Positions 36,429 to 46,640 are shown, counted from the first letter of the stretch. The stretch is DNA of 64,000 nt from Planomicrobium sp. Y74 (GCF_003668635.1 NZ_RCWH01000007.1:62001-126000), one strand, 5' to 3'. Numbers and translations: made by a program. The notes: generated from the letters alone by a model not told the origin.

Positions 36429-37016
36429 ATGAGTTCTTATGTCTCACCTTTGATGACTTCTTTATATGCCAATGATCAATTGATATCTCCTTCCTCTAGG
36501 TTTCTTCACTTTAAAGAGAATTTCATGGGCGGAAGCACTATAACTGATGGTACTGGTTCTGTCCTTTTAGAAACGCGCCCTCATGCTGGCGGCGGAGAAA
36601 CAGTAGAATTTTCAGATGGAGAAACCGCTCATTTAACTGAAAATATTTACGGCAGTTCTACTCTGGATTTTACAGGAATGGAAAATGACATAGTCGGAAC
36701 TGCATCAATTTTCGGTACAGAATCTTATAGCCAGGGCGGAACTTTCATAGGTTCCACTTCTCCGAACTCTTTTGGAGAAGGAGTTGTGTTTACTAACTCC
36801 ACTTCAGACACAGTTGTAACGGCTTCTCCCGACTTCCTTGGCGGTACACAGATTGCATTCACCTCACCAATAATTGATGTAAGTTCAAATGCCGCAGCAT
36901 TTGATATTCAAAATTCATTTTCTGAAATTGAAACATTGGCTTCTGGCACATCTGCTGCGGACTTAGGTTCTGCCACTGATGCAATTGATGGCTTTGACTT
37001 CCTGGGGTTGTTCTAA
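36429..37016 (+). CDS. Gly/Ser/Thr-rich protein of unknown function (gene 1 of novel pair)
   Basis: 195 residues, poor in Lys and Arg, with no signal peptide or membrane helix. Irregular beta-type repeats of the form F-x-GG(S/T)-x-I are visible (NFMGGSTITDG, YSQGGTFIGSTS, FLGGTQIAFTS) and may build a beta-solenoid-like surface. AGTAGGATAAACG precedes the ATG. It lies one nucleotide before the next gene (TAA-T-ATG), so the two must be co-transcribed and probably co-translated. The region looks AT-richer than its surroundings by eye. No family is recognised. Confidence 0.65.
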   Translation: MSSYVSPLMTSLYANDQLISPSSRFLHFKENFMGGSTITDGTGSVLLETRPHAGGGETVEFSDGETAHLTENIYGSSTLDFTGMENDIVGTASIFGTESYSQGGTFIGSTSPNSFGEGVVFTNSTSDTVVTASPDFLGGTQIAFTSPIIDVSSNAAAFDIQNSFSEIETLASGTSAADLGSATDAIDGFDFLGLF

Positions 37017-37017
37017 T

Positions 37018-38985
37018 ATGGGCTTGAAACAATCTCAAAAGACACTCGAAACTTTTTTTCTCAGTCCTAATGACGAATATCAATATATCGAAAGTGATTT
37101 AAAAAAACGTTTGCTTCTTGATGTACATGAAGAAATTATTGCCTATGTCCAAGTGAAAACGGATGAAGCAATGGATAAAGTTTGGGGCCGTTTGAAGAAA
37201 CGCTATGTTGCCGTTTCTGAACTCGACGAAACTATGCCGAAAAAGCCGACCGCAGAGGACAGGAGTCATTATTTAAAAGAGTTTTTCAAATTAACCAATC
37301 CGGAAGCTGTTTCAAAAGACCTTCAAGAAGCACTCAAATTTGATAAAATGGAAGTTGAATATAAAGAGTTCATAAAACAGATGAAGCTTCAGGAATATGG
37401 TGAACTTTTTGTCCGCTACCTTTACCCTTCCAACTTTTTTAATTCGCTTAAACGCTCCATCTTGACGCATATCGATAAACTTGTCGCTTCCTTGAAACGA
37501 TTTACCGACGCAATTGCTGAACATGCCTGGACACTGGATGATATACGAAAAGAAAATAAAGAGAATGCATTTATCCGAGGTGGTGCTTCAGTTTTGGGGA
37601 TGCTTGTTGGAATTCCTTTTGCAGGGGCAGGTATCGGTGCATTGATGGGGAATAGCAGCAAGGAACGTGTACAGAATTCACTCCAACATGTTTTTGATGG
37701 CTGGAATAAATACATCGATGATTTCAACTGGTTCTACAGGACGCTGGAAACAAACTATCGTCTCGCAATGATGACTATTTATGGCGGCACCCTTCTTCGC
37801 GTGAATGATCAGTTAGGAACCTTCAATTACACGTTCGAGAGTATGGCTCTCCTCAGCTGTAAATATTCCGTTACCCTCACAGAAAAAGAACGAAGAGACA
37901 CCGAAAAATGGCTTGACGAGTCTACGAGGTGTATTAAGCAACTCATAAACAGAAGGTATTGGCAAGAAGCTCTAAGAGTCTCAATACAACTTTTTAATAT
38001 CATCAAAGAGCGTCCCGTGTTGGCTAGAGCCGAATTATCGAATAACACATCCCCTATATATATAGCCAGTAAATACCATTACCTCAGCTTCCAGGAGGCG
38101 TTGCTTGAGGAATATAAGAATGGGCATAGCAAAGATTTTTTTGCAACTGCCTATAAACTTTATGAAGAGTTGCCGCTGTTAATTCAGGATAAGGATTTAG
38201 AACCTGGGTTTTCAAAACAAGGTGAATTATTATTCCGTTTTATAAAGCAAGCTTTAAAAGAAAAAAATACTGAAGCGTTAAGAGTCATACCTTCCTATCT
38301 ATCACGTGTTTCGAAACGCTGGGAAACGGAAGGCTACTATGTCGGGGAATATAACGATTCTATTCGCGAACTCTTAGAACAGTCAAAAGCATTTTTTCTT
38401 GCCGAAGTGTTTCTAGAAGATGTTCTGGATATAACTGATGATCAAAGTGAAGAAGAAAGCGGACAAAGGCTGCACTTAACAGTCAAGCAATTGAAAGAAC
38501 TGAAAAAAGTTGATGCCTCTATCGGACAAACCGATATGTTAACAAAATATATACAATCCCAATATATAAAGTCCTTCTTGTTCCCTTGGCGTAATATTTC
38601 ATTTGACTGGATGGCAAAATACCGAAAAATGACTGTTTCCTTTGTTCTTGCGATTCTGTTATTAGTTGGAGGATTCTCCTACGGTCCCCATGTTTATGAT
38701 TATAGTAAAGAAAAGGTTTCATCCATCGAACTGTTCTTCGCCAAACAGAAAGAATCCAGGGAAGGCTCAGAAAGCATTCCAGTTTTCATCACACTGACTG
38801 TTGATTACGCTAATATCCGTGAAATACCGTCTCTTGACGGCGCTGTAGTCACAACGGTCGGCTCTACAGATGAAATTCAATATCTTAACGAAGATCAAAC
38901 GGACTCACGAGGTACCGTTTGGCATAAAGTTTCGCTTACAAACGGATATGAAGGCTGGATCAGTGGAGCGATAACCAGTAAATAG
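37018..38985 (+). CDS. Large protein with C-terminal membrane helix and SH3b domain (gene 2 of novel pair)
   Basis: 656 residues. Roughly residues 1-535 are charged and mostly helical, interrupted by a glycine-zipper hydrophobic stretch (about 187-210, GMLVGIPFAGAGIGALMG). A membrane helix lies at about 539-557, and a bacterial SH3 domain at about 590-656 (VDYANIREIPSLDGAVVTTV .. WHKVSLTNGYEGWI). The SH3b domain would face the wall if the large part is cytoplasmic. The start at 37018 follows the previous stop by one base; an upstream in-frame ATG at 36979 lies inside gene 1. The helical part is not recognised. Confidence 0.7.
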   Translation: MGLKQSQKTLETFFLSPNDEYQYIESDLKKRLLLDVHEEIIAYVQVKTDEAMDKVWGRLKKRYVAVSELDETMPKKPTAEDRSHYLKEFFKLTNPEAVSKDLQEALKFDKMEVEYKEFIKQMKLQEYGELFVRYLYPSNFFNSLKRSILTHIDKLVASLKRFTDAIAEHAWTLDDIRKENKENAFIRGGASVLGMLVGIPFAGAGIGALMGNSSKERVQNSLQHVFDGWNKYIDDFNWFYRTLETNYRLAMMTIYGGTLLRVNDQLGTFNYTFESMALLSCKYSVTLTEKERRDTEKWLDESTRCIKQLINRRYWQEALRVSIQLFNIIKERPVLARAELSNNTSPIYIASKYHYLSFQEALLEEYKNGHSKDFFATAYKLYEELPLLIQDKDLEPGFSKQGELLFRFIKQALKEKNTEALRVIPSYLSRVSKRWETEGYYVGEYNDSIRELLEQSKAFFLAEVFLEDVLDITDDQSEEESGQRLHLTVKQLKELKKVDASIGQTDMLTKYIQSQYIKSFLFPWRNISFDWMAKYRKMTVSFVLAILLLVGGFSYGPHVYDYSKEKVSSIELFFAKQKESREGSESIPVFITLTVDYANIREIPSLDGAVVTTVGSTDEIQYLNEDQTDSRGTVWHKVSLTNGYEGWISGAITSK

Positions 38986-39002
38986 ATTGTATACAAATTA
39001 AA

Positions 39003-39044
39003 AAGCTGCAGCTTAGAACCAAATTCGGTTCCGGGCTGCAGCTT
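39003..39044 (-). terminator. Intrinsic terminator of the DUF6241-like gene
   Basis: The 10-bp arms AAGCTGCAGC/GCTGCAGCTT, with inner GAACC/GGTTC pairing, are followed on the minus strand by TTTTTAA. Confidence 0.8.
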
Positions 39045-39051
39045 ACTTATC

Positions 39052-39576
39052 TTATCTGAAATTCTCTTCCACATACTCCGCTTCCTGCTCCGCAGTCATC
39101 AACCCGGTCGCCCGTCCGACTGTACCATTATGCCAGCTCCAGATAGTATTATGAACCGACACCGCGTTGCTGAAGTCGTCATTCTGCCAAGCCAAAAGCG
39201 TCTGTTCATAAAATTCGCTGTGCTCATAATAATCGTAGTTCTCTTTGACAATCTTCAGCATATTCGTGATGTTTTCTTCGGACATTTCAACTGCGCCGCG
39301 TTTCTTGTCAGCGACTATTTTCTGATGCGTCATCTGGTGAAGATAAATCTGCACACGTTCTTCGTCCATATCGGCATCCGCTTTATTCACGGATTTCTTT
39401 GCCTGCTTCGTGTCTGTAGTCTCCGCACTAACCTCGCGCTCTTCGATTTCCTCAGCAACTTTACTGAGTTCTCCGTCGTCGTCAGCGAAAAAGTCCTGCA
39501 CGAACCAATACCCCGCACCGCCAAGCACCAGCAACCCTATAAATGATAATAAAATCGTTCGCATAAGTTTTTTCAT
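39052..39576 (-). CDS. Membrane-anchored DUF6241-like protein
   Basis: A 174-residue protein with one N-terminal membrane anchor (LLSFIGLLVLGGAGYWFV), an acidic linker and an outer domain. The outer domain carries YLHQMTHQKIVADKKRGAVEMSEENITNMLKIV and HNTIWSWHNGTVGRATGLM, as I recall for DUF6241 proteins of Bacillales. The function is unknown. TATAGGAGGGATAATC precedes the ATG. It is a single gene with its own terminator. Confidence 0.7.
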   Translation of the reverse strand: MKKLMRTILLSFIGLLVLGGAGYWFVQDFFADDDGELSKVAEEIEEREVSAETTDTKQAKKSVNKADADMDEERVQIYLHQMTHQKIVADKKRGAVEMSEENITNMLKIVKENYDYYEHSEFYEQTLLAWQNDDFSNAVSVHNTIWSWHNGTVGRATGLMTAEQEAEYVEENFR

Positions 39577-39847
39577 GATTATCCCTCCTATACATCGTCA
39601 GCAAGGTTTGCAAGAAATTTATAATTGCATAAACCGTATTTACCTATGCTATATGACCTATCCAAGTATACAGGAAAATATTACTGGCCGCTTTCATTTA
39701 GCCTGACAAAATTTGGAGTTGCTTTCACCCGCTTAATTCAACTCCCTCAGCCTAATTCAAATTAAATGCCAGAAAAAAGCTTATCGTTTAAAATTTAAGG
39801 GTAAGTTTACCATTAGCAAGATTAAAAGGGAAAAGGAGAAATGCCTG

Positions 39848-40672
39848 ATGAACTATGTTACTTTGAACAATAATTTACAAATGCCACAGCTCGGTTTTGG
39901 CGTATGGCAAGTGGAAGATACTCAAGCGACGGAAGCCGTAGCGAAAGCGCTGGAAACAGGATACACTTCCATCGACACCGCCATGATCTATAAAAATGAA
40001 ATCGGTGTTGGAAAAGCACTGAAAGACACCAAAGTGCCGCGTGAAGATTTGTTTATCACCACCAAAGTCTGGAACAGTGACCAAGGCTATGAAAATACTT
40101 TGCGCGCATTCGATGAAAGTCTGGAGCGCCTTGGGCTTGATTATGTAGATCTTTACCTGATCCACTGGCCGACACCTGAATTCGATGATTATATCGATAC
40201 ATACAAAGCGATGGAAAAATTGTATAACGATGGCCGCGTCAAAGCGATCGGCGTCTGCAATTTTGAAATTGAACACTTGGAGCGGCTCCTTGCGGAATGT
40301 GACGTACCGCCAGTCTTGAACCAAGTGGAATGCCATCCATACCTGGCACAAAATGAGCTTAAAGAATTCTGCGCAAAACACAATGTTTATGTGGAAGCGT
40401 GGAGCCCGCTGGAGCAAGGCGGAGAAGTGCTGCAGGATGAAACGATCAGCAAAATTGCCGAAGCCCATGGCAAGACGCCAGCTCAAGCGGTTCTTCGCTG
40501 GCACCTGCAGAATAACACTATTGCTATTCCAAAATCTGTCACGCCGTCACGCATCGAAGAAAACTTTGACGTGTTCGACTTTGAACTTTCAGCAGATGAA
40601 ATGGAACAAATCAATGCCTTGAATAAAGATCGACGCAAAGGTGCACACCCCGCTGAAATGAATGTGAGATGA
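39848..40672 (+). CDS. Aldo/keto reductase
   Basis: A 274-residue (alpha/beta)8 NADPH-dependent reductase. Family motifs are MPQLGFGVWQVED, SIDTAMIYKNEIGVGKAL (Asp and Tyr of the catalytic tetrad), ITTKVWNSDQGYE (Lys), YLIHWPTP (His), AIGVCNFE, NQVECHPYL and AIPKSVTPSRIEENFDVFDFELS. It reduces aldehydes or ketones such as methylglyoxal-type compounds; the real substrate is not readable. AAAAGGAGAAATGCCTG lies before the ATG. A strong terminator follows. Confidence 0.93.
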   Translation: MNYVTLNNNLQMPQLGFGVWQVEDTQATEAVAKALETGYTSIDTAMIYKNEIGVGKALKDTKVPREDLFITTKVWNSDQGYENTLRAFDESLERLGLDYVDLYLIHWPTPEFDDYIDTYKAMEKLYNDGRVKAIGVCNFEIEHLERLLAECDVPPVLNQVECHPYLAQNELKEFCAKHNVYVEAWSPLEQGGEVLQDETISKIAEAHGKTPAQAVLRWHLQNNTIAIPKSVTPSRIEENFDVFDFELSADEMEQINALNKDRRKGAHPAEMNVR

Positions 40673-40679
40673 GAACAGA

Positions 40680-40712
40680 AAAAATCCGGATGACTGATCA
40701 TCCGGATTTTTT
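40680..40712 (+). terminator. Intrinsic terminator of the aldo/keto reductase gene
   Basis: The arms AAAATCCGGATGA/TCATCCGGATTTT have a 4-nt loop and seven Ts at the plus-strand exit. Confidence 0.92.
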
Positions 40713-40767
40713 TATGGAATAAAGGATTGTGAAACGGTCTTCATCCCAACTGATTTTGACGGTTCTT

Positions 40768-40789
40768 CGCTTTTCGCTTGCGAAAAGCG
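40768..40789. repeat. GCTTTTCGC palindrome, copy 1
   Basis: CGCTTTTCGC-TT-GCGAAAAGCG is a perfect inverted repeat. The same element recurs at 46862, 48196, 48349 and 48504. Confidence 0.8.
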
Positions 40790-40864
40790 TCCATTTGTCT
40801 TTTGCACCAGGGTTTGAAGGGGGTTGAGTCAGCTTACGGCTGTTTATATTTCCAGCATTTGGAC

Positions 40865-40927
40865 ATACTGTCCGTTGCGAGTGGAATACTGTCCGTTACA
40901 ACCGAAATACTGTCTATTAGAGATTTC
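40865..40927. repeat. Tandem array 3, three 21-bp units
   Basis: ATACTGTCCGTTGCGAG, ATACTGTCCGTTACAAC and ATACTGTCTATTAGAG begin at 40865, 40886 and 40907, an exact 21-bp period. Confidence 0.8.
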
Positions 40928-41024
40928 TAGCTTAAACTGTCTCCTTCGCAAAGCAGTTTTGAAGGGATTACCCATTAATAACTTATTTCATAATCTTCCC
41001 AAATAAAACCCACAAGCCTGTTCC

Positions 41025-41981
41025 CTATTTAAACCAGCCCAACCGCCTGAACCACCCAAACATCGCCACCGCCAGAACGACCATCACTAAAAGAACTAAA
41101 AAGTAACCATACTGCCACGTCAGCTCCGGCATGTTCTCGAAATTCATTCCGTAGATTCCCGCGATGAACGTGAGCGGCGCGAAAATCGACGTGATGATGG
41201 TCAGGACTTTCATGACGTTATTGGTCTGATGCGAGTTAAGGGAAAGATAACTGTCCCGGATATCCGCCGTCAACTCGCGGTTCGACATGACCATTTCTGA
41301 CAACTTCAGCAGGTGGTCGTAAATATCCGAAAAGTATTCGCGGCGGTCCTGGATTTCATTTAAATGATGGGAATTCAGCATCCGGTACAGCAGGTCGCGC
41401 ATCGGATTGACGGTCTGCCGCAAACTGAGCAGCAGTGAACGTGAATCGAAGAGTTCTGTCATGAGCACGTCCATTGATTTATTCTGCGTATTGTCCTCAA
41501 TCTTAGCCAGGCTTTCTTCGATTTCGTAAACCAGCGGAAAATAATTATCGACGATTTTGTCGAGCACTTCATAAAACACATAGAATGGATTCCATCTATC
41601 AAGGTTCCGATGACCCAGCAGCCGGTCCCAAACCTGCTTCACTTCCTTCGAAGCGTGCCAATGGAAGGTGACGATAAACCCTTCGCCCACAAAAAAGTCC
41701 AATTCTTCCTTTACCAAATCCATTTCTTCTTCCCGCACATTATGCGTAACAAAAAATGTATGATCATCGTAATAATCCAGTTTCGGCCGCTGCAGCCGGT
41801 GAATGCAGTCTTCGATTGCCAGCGGGTGAAACTTGAATGTATACGCCAAATGCTGGAGTTCCTCGTCCGTCGGCTGATCAAAATCCGTCCAGAACCATTG
41901 ATATCGTGAAAAATCCACTCTTTCCAGCGGAATATCCGCCTCTAATTTATTGTCGTGTGTAATCCCGATTACCTTGATCAT
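41025..41981 (-). CDS. corA: CorA family magnesium/divalent cation transporter
   Basis: A 318-residue protein. The long cytoplasmic N-terminal domain is followed by two C-terminal membrane helices (VMKVLTIITSIFAPLTFIAG and FLVLLVMVVLAVAMFGW), with the selectivity loop YGMNF at residues 277-281. The Arg/Lys-rich C-terminus (WFRRLGWFK) fits the family. It forms a pentameric Mg2+ channel in the membrane. No Mg2+ riboswitch is visible in the short upstream region. Confidence 0.93.
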   Translation of the reverse strand: MIKVIGITHDNKLEADIPLERVDFSRYQWFWTDFDQPTDEELQHLAYTFKFHPLAIEDCIHRLQRPKLDYYDDHTFFVTHNVREEEMDLVKEELDFFVGEGFIVTFHWHASKEVKQVWDRLLGHRNLDRWNPFYVFYEVLDKIVDNYFPLVYEIEESLAKIEDNTQNKSMDVLMTELFDSRSLLLSLRQTVNPMRDLLYRMLNSHHLNEIQDRREYFSDIYDHLLKLSEMVMSNRELTADIRDSYLSLNSHQTNNVMKVLTIITSIFAPLTFIAGIYGMNFENMPELTWQYGYFLVLLVMVVLAVAMFGWFRRLGWFK

Positions 41982-42145
41982 CTATGTACCACCTCTTGCC
42001 TGCCGATTTCTTCTATACTACTTACACTACCCTTTTTCACAATAAATTAAGGCATCTTTTAAAGCAAATAATTATCTGGCATCCAACAAACCCAAATAGT
42101 GTACACTAACATTAGGATTTTATTAATCAGCAAAGGGGCATGCAG

Positions 42146-43603
42146 ATGGAAACGACTACATTCACGATAATTGAAACGACAATCAATGAAATTCAGCAAG
42201 CGTTCAAAGAAGAAAGACTTACTTCCGCCCGGCTGGTGCAAAGCTATCTCGACCGGATTGCAAAATATGATAAGAACGGCCCGAAGATCAATTCGGTGCT
42301 GACACTCAATCCCGACGCGCTGAAAATCGCAGCCGAGCTGGATGACATGCGCGGACAGGATTGTCAGGGTCCGCTCTACGGCATTCCCGTCCTTTTAAAA
42401 GATAATATTGAAACGACGGACGAGATGCCCACGACTGCCGGTGCCATCGCACTTGAAAACAATTTTGCGCGCCAAGATTCTTTTGTGGCATCCCTATTAA
42501 GACAAGCGGGCGCCATCATTCTTGGCAAAGTCAATTTGAGCGAATGGGCATACTTCATGTCGAAAGAAGGTCCGAGCGGCTACAGCGGACTTGGCGGCCA
42601 GGTCCTCAATCCTTACGGCATCAGCACATTTAAAGCCGGGGATGTCGGCGGTTCGAGTTCCGGAACGGGTGCAGCCATCGCATCGAATTTTGCGGTTGTC
42701 GGTGTCGGCACCGAAACGGCCGGTTCGATATTAAGCCCTGCAAGCGCCAATTCCATTGTCGGCATCAAACCGACCGTCGGCCTCATCAGCCGCTCAGGCA
42801 TCATCCCGATTTCTGAAAGCCAGGATACAGCTGGACCAATGGCGCGAACTGTTACCGATGCGGCGATTATGCTGGGTGTGCTGGCCGGCGTCGACGAACG
42901 CGATCCGGCAACTCAAGCAAGCGCAGAAAAAGCATTGACCGATTACACGCCTCATTTAAAAACGGACGGACTGGAAGGCGCACGGATCGGCGTCGACGTA
43001 TCGTTCCTGAACGACGAAGAGCCGGAAGAACGTGCCATCATCGACCATGCGATTGAACTCATGAAATCGCAAGGGGCAATCGTTGAAGAAGTGACAATTC
43101 CCGTAGAGCCTTTCCAATCAGACGTTCTTTGGTATGAATTCAAGCGCGGCGTCAATGCCTATTTGAGCACCGTGTCCGATGATGTTCCCGTCAAAACGGT
43201 AGCGGATGTGATCGAATTCAACAAACAGGATCCGGAGCGCCGCATGAAATTCGGCCAGGCGGAACTGGAAAAATCGCAGTCGATGAGCGATAACCCGTCC
43301 GACCCAAGATATCTCGAACACCGCGAAACCGATTTGCGGACATCAAAAGTCGAAGGCATTGATGCCGCCATGGCGAAATACAATTTGGACGCCCTCTTGT
43401 TCCAGGATAACCGCGGCGCCGGCATGCCTGCAAAAGCAGGATACCCGTCGATTACTGTACCAGCCGGCTACACGAGCAATGGCCATCCGGTCGGCGTGAC
43501 GTTCAGCGCGCAAGCTTTCAGCGAAGCGCGTCTGATCGAGCTTGCCTATTCCTATGAGCAGGCTTCAAAAAAACGGATTGCCCCGAACCTCGATTCGATC
43601 TGA
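42146..43603 (+). CDS. Amidase signature family hydrolase
   Basis: A 485-residue amidase with the Ser-cisSer-Lys catalytic set. The Lys lies in GIPVLLKDNIET near residue 86 and the Ser-rich loop in GDVGGSSSGTGAAIAS near residue 170. GTETAGSILSPASANSIVGIKPT is the amidase signature that supplies the nucleophile. The C-terminal end (FQDNRGAGMPAKAGYPSITVPAGY) is typical. It is a stand-alone enzyme, not part of a GatCAB operon. The ATG at 42146 has AAAGGGG 7 nt before it; an ATG six bases earlier is too close. Confidence 0.92.
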   Translation: METTTFTIIETTINEIQQAFKEERLTSARLVQSYLDRIAKYDKNGPKINSVLTLNPDALKIAAELDDMRGQDCQGPLYGIPVLLKDNIETTDEMPTTAGAIALENNFARQDSFVASLLRQAGAIILGKVNLSEWAYFMSKEGPSGYSGLGGQVLNPYGISTFKAGDVGGSSSGTGAAIASNFAVVGVGTETAGSILSPASANSIVGIKPTVGLISRSGIIPISESQDTAGPMARTVTDAAIMLGVLAGVDERDPATQASAEKALTDYTPHLKTDGLEGARIGVDVSFLNDEEPEERAIIDHAIELMKSQGAIVEEVTIPVEPFQSDVLWYEFKRGVNAYLSTVSDDVPVKTVADVIEFNKQDPERRMKFGQAELEKSQSMSDNPSDPRYLEHRETDLRTSKVEGIDAAMAKYNLDALLFQDNRGAGMPAKAGYPSITVPAGYTSNGHPVGVTFSAQAFSEARLIELAYSYEQASKKRIAPNLDSI

Positions 43604-43620
43604 TGCTCATTTGAAATAAC

Positions 43621-43682
43621 AAAACACCCCCTGCTGACAAGCTGGTATGGAAATACCAACAGCTCAGCGGAGGGTGTTTTTT
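43621..43682. terminator. Terminator between amidase and prs-type genes
   Basis: The arms AACACCCCCTGCTGA/TCAGCGGAGGGTGTT with an inner GGTAT/ATACC hairpin have six Ts at the plus-strand exit and A4 at the left. Confidence 0.88.
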
Positions 43683-43748
43683 GATGATGAGGGAACGATT
43701 ATTTTACCGTTTCTCCAGATTTCATTCTTATCCAATCGTCTTTAAAAT

Positions 43749-44699
43749 CTACTCGAATAAAGGAGTTACCGGCTTCTCGTTATGGACATGTTCAATCGCT
43801 TCCGCCAATAACGGCGCTACCGAAAGAATCGTGATTTTCGGAGTGCGTTTTTCTTCAGGCACGTCGATGGTGTTCGTGACTACAAGCTCGGTTAGAGCCG
43901 AATCCTCGATGCGCTGAATCGACCGGCCGGAGAGAACCGGATGTGTGCAGCAGGCGTAAACGGCTTTCGCGCCGTTTTCCACGAGCATATCGGCAGCAAG
44001 CGAAATTGTTGTTGCGGTATCGACGATATCCACAATGATGATGACGTTTTTGCCTTTAATGTTACCAACGATATTCACGGTTTCAGGTGCACCGGGCTCT
44101 TCCTGGCGTTTATCGATAAAGCCGATCGGCACATTCAGATGATCCGCCAAGTTACGCGCCCGTCCCAGACCACCGTTGTCCGGTGCTACCACAATGGCAT
44201 CTTCCAGGTTTTTATCAGCGAAGTGTTTCTTAAGAATCTTGCCGCCGCGCAGCTGATCGACCGGCAAATTGAAGAATCCCTGGATTTGAGGCGCATGGAA
44301 ATCCAGTGTGATGATGTGGGTAGCGCCTGCTTTTTCCAGCATATTAGCTACAAGTTTTGCCGTGATTGGTTCGCGTGAACTCGCTTTCCTGTCCTGCCGC
44401 GCATAGCCGTAATAAGGAATGACCACATTGATGGTATTAGCGGATGCACGCTTCAGTGCATCGATCATGATGAGGAGCTCCATGACATGTTCATTGCCCG
44501 GCTGGGAGGTCGACTGGACCAGATAAACATCTGCCCCGCGTACACTTTCTTCGATATTAATCTGGACTTCCCCATCACTGAAACGGGTGATCGAGCTTTT
44601 GCCCAACTTAACGTCAAGCAAATCTGCAATTTCCTGCGCTAAATCGGGGTTGGAATTCAAGGTGAACAGTTTGAAGTTTTTACGTAATTGATAAGGCAA
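43749..44699 (-). CDS. prs: Ribose-phosphate pyrophosphokinase (Prs), probably a paralogue
   Basis: A 316-residue PRPP synthetase. Motifs are [96 protein letters not shown] and the PRPP-binding [14 protein letters not shown]. It makes PRPP from ribose 5-phosphate and ATP. The usual bacillal gene sits behind glmU; here it stands alone, divergent from fhs. The [10 protein letters not shown] loop differs from the common PDHGGVxRAR, so a second, diverged copy is likely. The start is TTG behind AAGGGGG. Confidence 0.9.
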   Translation of the reverse strand: MPYQLRKNFKLFTLNSNPDLAQEIADLLDVKLGKSSITRFSDGEVQINIEESVRGADVYLVQSTSQPGNEHVMELLIMIDALKRASANTINVVIPYYGYARQDRKASSREPITAKLVANMLEKAGATHIITLDFHAPQIQGFFNLPVDQLRGGKILKKHFADKNLEDAIVVAPDNGGLGRARNLADHLNVPIGFIDKRQEEPGAPETVNIVGNIKGKNVIIIVDIVDTATTISLAADMLVENGAKAVYACCTHPVLSGRSIQRIEDSALTELVVTNTIDVPEEKRTPKITILSVAPLLAEAIEHVHNEKPVTPLFE

Positions 44700-44880
44700 T
44701 GGGTGGGCCCCCTTCTTAAAAATCTTAATTGTAGATAATTTTATGATACCGTTTTATGGCGGCAATAGCCAACGGTTAGGGGGTATTTCCATTTTTCATT
44801 GTATTCGGGTAAAAGCGCTGGTGTTCTTTTCTTAAAGGCATTATGGTTATAATAAATAAAAAATGAAAGTGGGAAAATGA

Positions 44881-46545
44881 ATGTCGTTTACGGATTTATC
44901 GATTGCTGCTGATGCGAAGATTTTGCCGATCCAGGAAATTGCGGAAAGAGCCGGAATCCCGGATGAGGCACTGGAATTATACGGAAAATATAAAGCGAAA
45001 ATAGATGTGAATTCGTTGCCGGCAGCTGCCGGTTTAGGGAAAGTCGTGCTGGTGACGGCGATCAGTCCTACACCTGCGGGTGAAGGCAAATCAACGGTGA
45101 CGGTCGGGCTTGCGGATGCGTTCAAGCAATTGGATGAATCGGTGATTGTGGCTTTGCGCGAACCTTCACTCGGACCAGTCATGGGCGTTAAAGGCGGCGC
45201 GACGGGCGGCGGCTTTGCGCAAGTGCTGCCGATGGAAGACATCAACCTGCATTTCACCGGCGATATCCACGCCATCACGTCGGCGAATAACGCATTGGCG
45301 GCTTTTATCGATAACCATTTGCACCAAGGCAATTCACTGAACATCGATCCGCGGCGAATTACTTGGAAGCGCACTTTGGACATTAACGACCGCGCGCTTC
45401 GCCAAGTGACAATCGGGCTGGGTGGACCTGCTGGCGGCATCCCTCGTCAGGACGGTTTCGATATTACAGTAGCTTCTGAAATCATGGCGGTGCTGTGTCT
45501 CGCAACGTCACTGGATGATTTAAAGGAACGTTTGGCAAGTATGGTGATTGGCTATACGTATGACAGAATGCCGGTTATGGTACGCGACCTCGGTGTTGAA
45601 GGGGCGCTGACTTTATTGCTTAAGGAAGCTTTCAAACCGAACTTGGTGCAGACAATCGAAGGCACGCCTGCCATCATTCACGGCGGACCATTCGCGAATA
45701 TCGCGCACGGCTGCAACTCGCTGATGGCGACGAACACGGCGAGACGGCTCGCGGACATTGTGGTTACTGAAGCGGGATTCGGTGCGGACCTCGGTGCTGA
45801 GAAATTCATGCACATCAAGTCACGCAAAGGCGGCTTCCATCCGGATGCGGTCGTGATTGTGGCGACGGTGCGGGCGTTGAAGATGCATGGCGGTGTTGAG
45901 AAATCGCTGCTGGGTGATGCAGATGCGGATGCAGTGAGACGCGGCATGGTCAATCTGGCCAAACATGTGGATACGATCCGCCAGTTCGGCGTCGAGCCGG
46001 TCGTGGCGTTGAACCGTTTTGTCACGGATAGCGATGAAGAAATTGCGGAAATCATATCTTGGAGTGAGGCTGCCGGCGTGCGTGTTGCGCTGACGAATGT
46101 CTGGGAAAAAGGCGGCGCCGGCGGTCTGGAACTTGCTGGTCTCGTGAAGGAGGAATTGGAGCGGCCGAAAGATTTTTCTCTATTGTATGAGGAAAGTGAT
46201 TCAGTTGAAGAGAAACTTCGTGTGATTGTACAGAAAGTTTACGGCGGCGCCGATATTCAGCTGACCGATAAAGCACAGAAGCAGCTTGTCGAATTGAAGA
46301 AATTCGGCTGGGACGCATTGCCAATCTGCATGGCGAAGACGCAGTATTCTTTGTCGGATCAGCCGAAATTGCTCGGCCGGCCGGAAGGCTTTACGGTGAC
46401 GATACGCGAGATTATGCCGAAACTTGGCGCGGGCTTTCTGGTCTGTTTGACAGGCGACATCATGACGATGCCTGGGTTGCCTAAGCAGCCAGCGGCGTTA
46501 AAGATGGATGTTGGGCCTGATGGTGAGGCTATTGGGTTGTTTTAG
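44881..46545 (+). CDS. fhs: Formate-tetrahydrofolate ligase
   Basis: A 554-residue enzyme joining formate to tetrahydrofolate with ATP, giving 10-formyl-THF for purine and fMet-tRNA synthesis. The P-loop-like [11 protein letters not shown] is at residues 62-72. [68 protein letters not shown] and the C-terminal [10 protein letters not shown] are all family-typical. Length is normal. The gene is complete and divergent from the prs-type gene. Confidence 0.95.
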   Translation: MSFTDLSIAADAKILPIQEIAERAGIPDEALELYGKYKAKIDVNSLPAAAGLGKVVLVTAISPTPAGEGKSTVTVGLADAFKQLDESVIVALREPSLGPVMGVKGGATGGGFAQVLPMEDINLHFTGDIHAITSANNALAAFIDNHLHQGNSLNIDPRRITWKRTLDINDRALRQVTIGLGGPAGGIPRQDGFDITVASEIMAVLCLATSLDDLKERLASMVIGYTYDRMPVMVRDLGVEGALTLLLKEAFKPNLVQTIEGTPAIIHGGPFANIAHGCNSLMATNTARRLADIVVTEAGFGADLGAEKFMHIKSRKGGFHPDAVVIVATVRALKMHGGVEKSLLGDADADAVRRGMVNLAKHVDTIRQFGVEPVVALNRFVTDSDEEIAEIISWSEAAGVRVALTNVWEKGGAGGLELAGLVKEELERPKDFSLLYEESDSVEEKLRVIVQKVYGGADIQLTDKAQKQLVELKKFGWDALPICMAKTQYSLSDQPKLLGRPEGFTVTIREIMPKLGAGFLVCLTGDIMTMPGLPKQPAALKMDVGPDGEAIGLF

Positions 46546-46581
46546 AATTTGAGAGTGGTTTTGTGTAGTTTTGTGTTAGTT

Positions 46582-46615
46582 TCCCCGGGGGGCTTCGGCT
46601 TGCGGGGATTTTTTT
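46582..46615 (+). terminator. Terminator of fhs
   Basis: The arms TCCCCG/CGGGGA with inner GCTTCGGC are followed by seven Ts on the plus strand. Confidence 0.75.
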
Positions 46616-46640
46616 ATTGGGTTTGGGAGGGTAATTTGCT

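Larger units (their letters stand above)
40673..41024. other. Intergenic region with terminator, palindrome and tandem array 3
   Basis: No gene is seen between these converging genes. It holds the terminator at 40680-40712, the GCTTTTCGC palindrome at 40768-40789 and the 21-bp array at 40865-40927. No clear terminator was found for corA. Confidence 0.5.

Noticed and set aside
39875..40504. 209-codon minus-strand frame opposite the aldo/keto reductase
   Set aside because: The sense strand encodes a complete, well-conserved enzyme.
41982..42145. Possible Mg2+ riboswitch before corA
   Set aside because: The 5' region is too short and lacks the expected paired elements.
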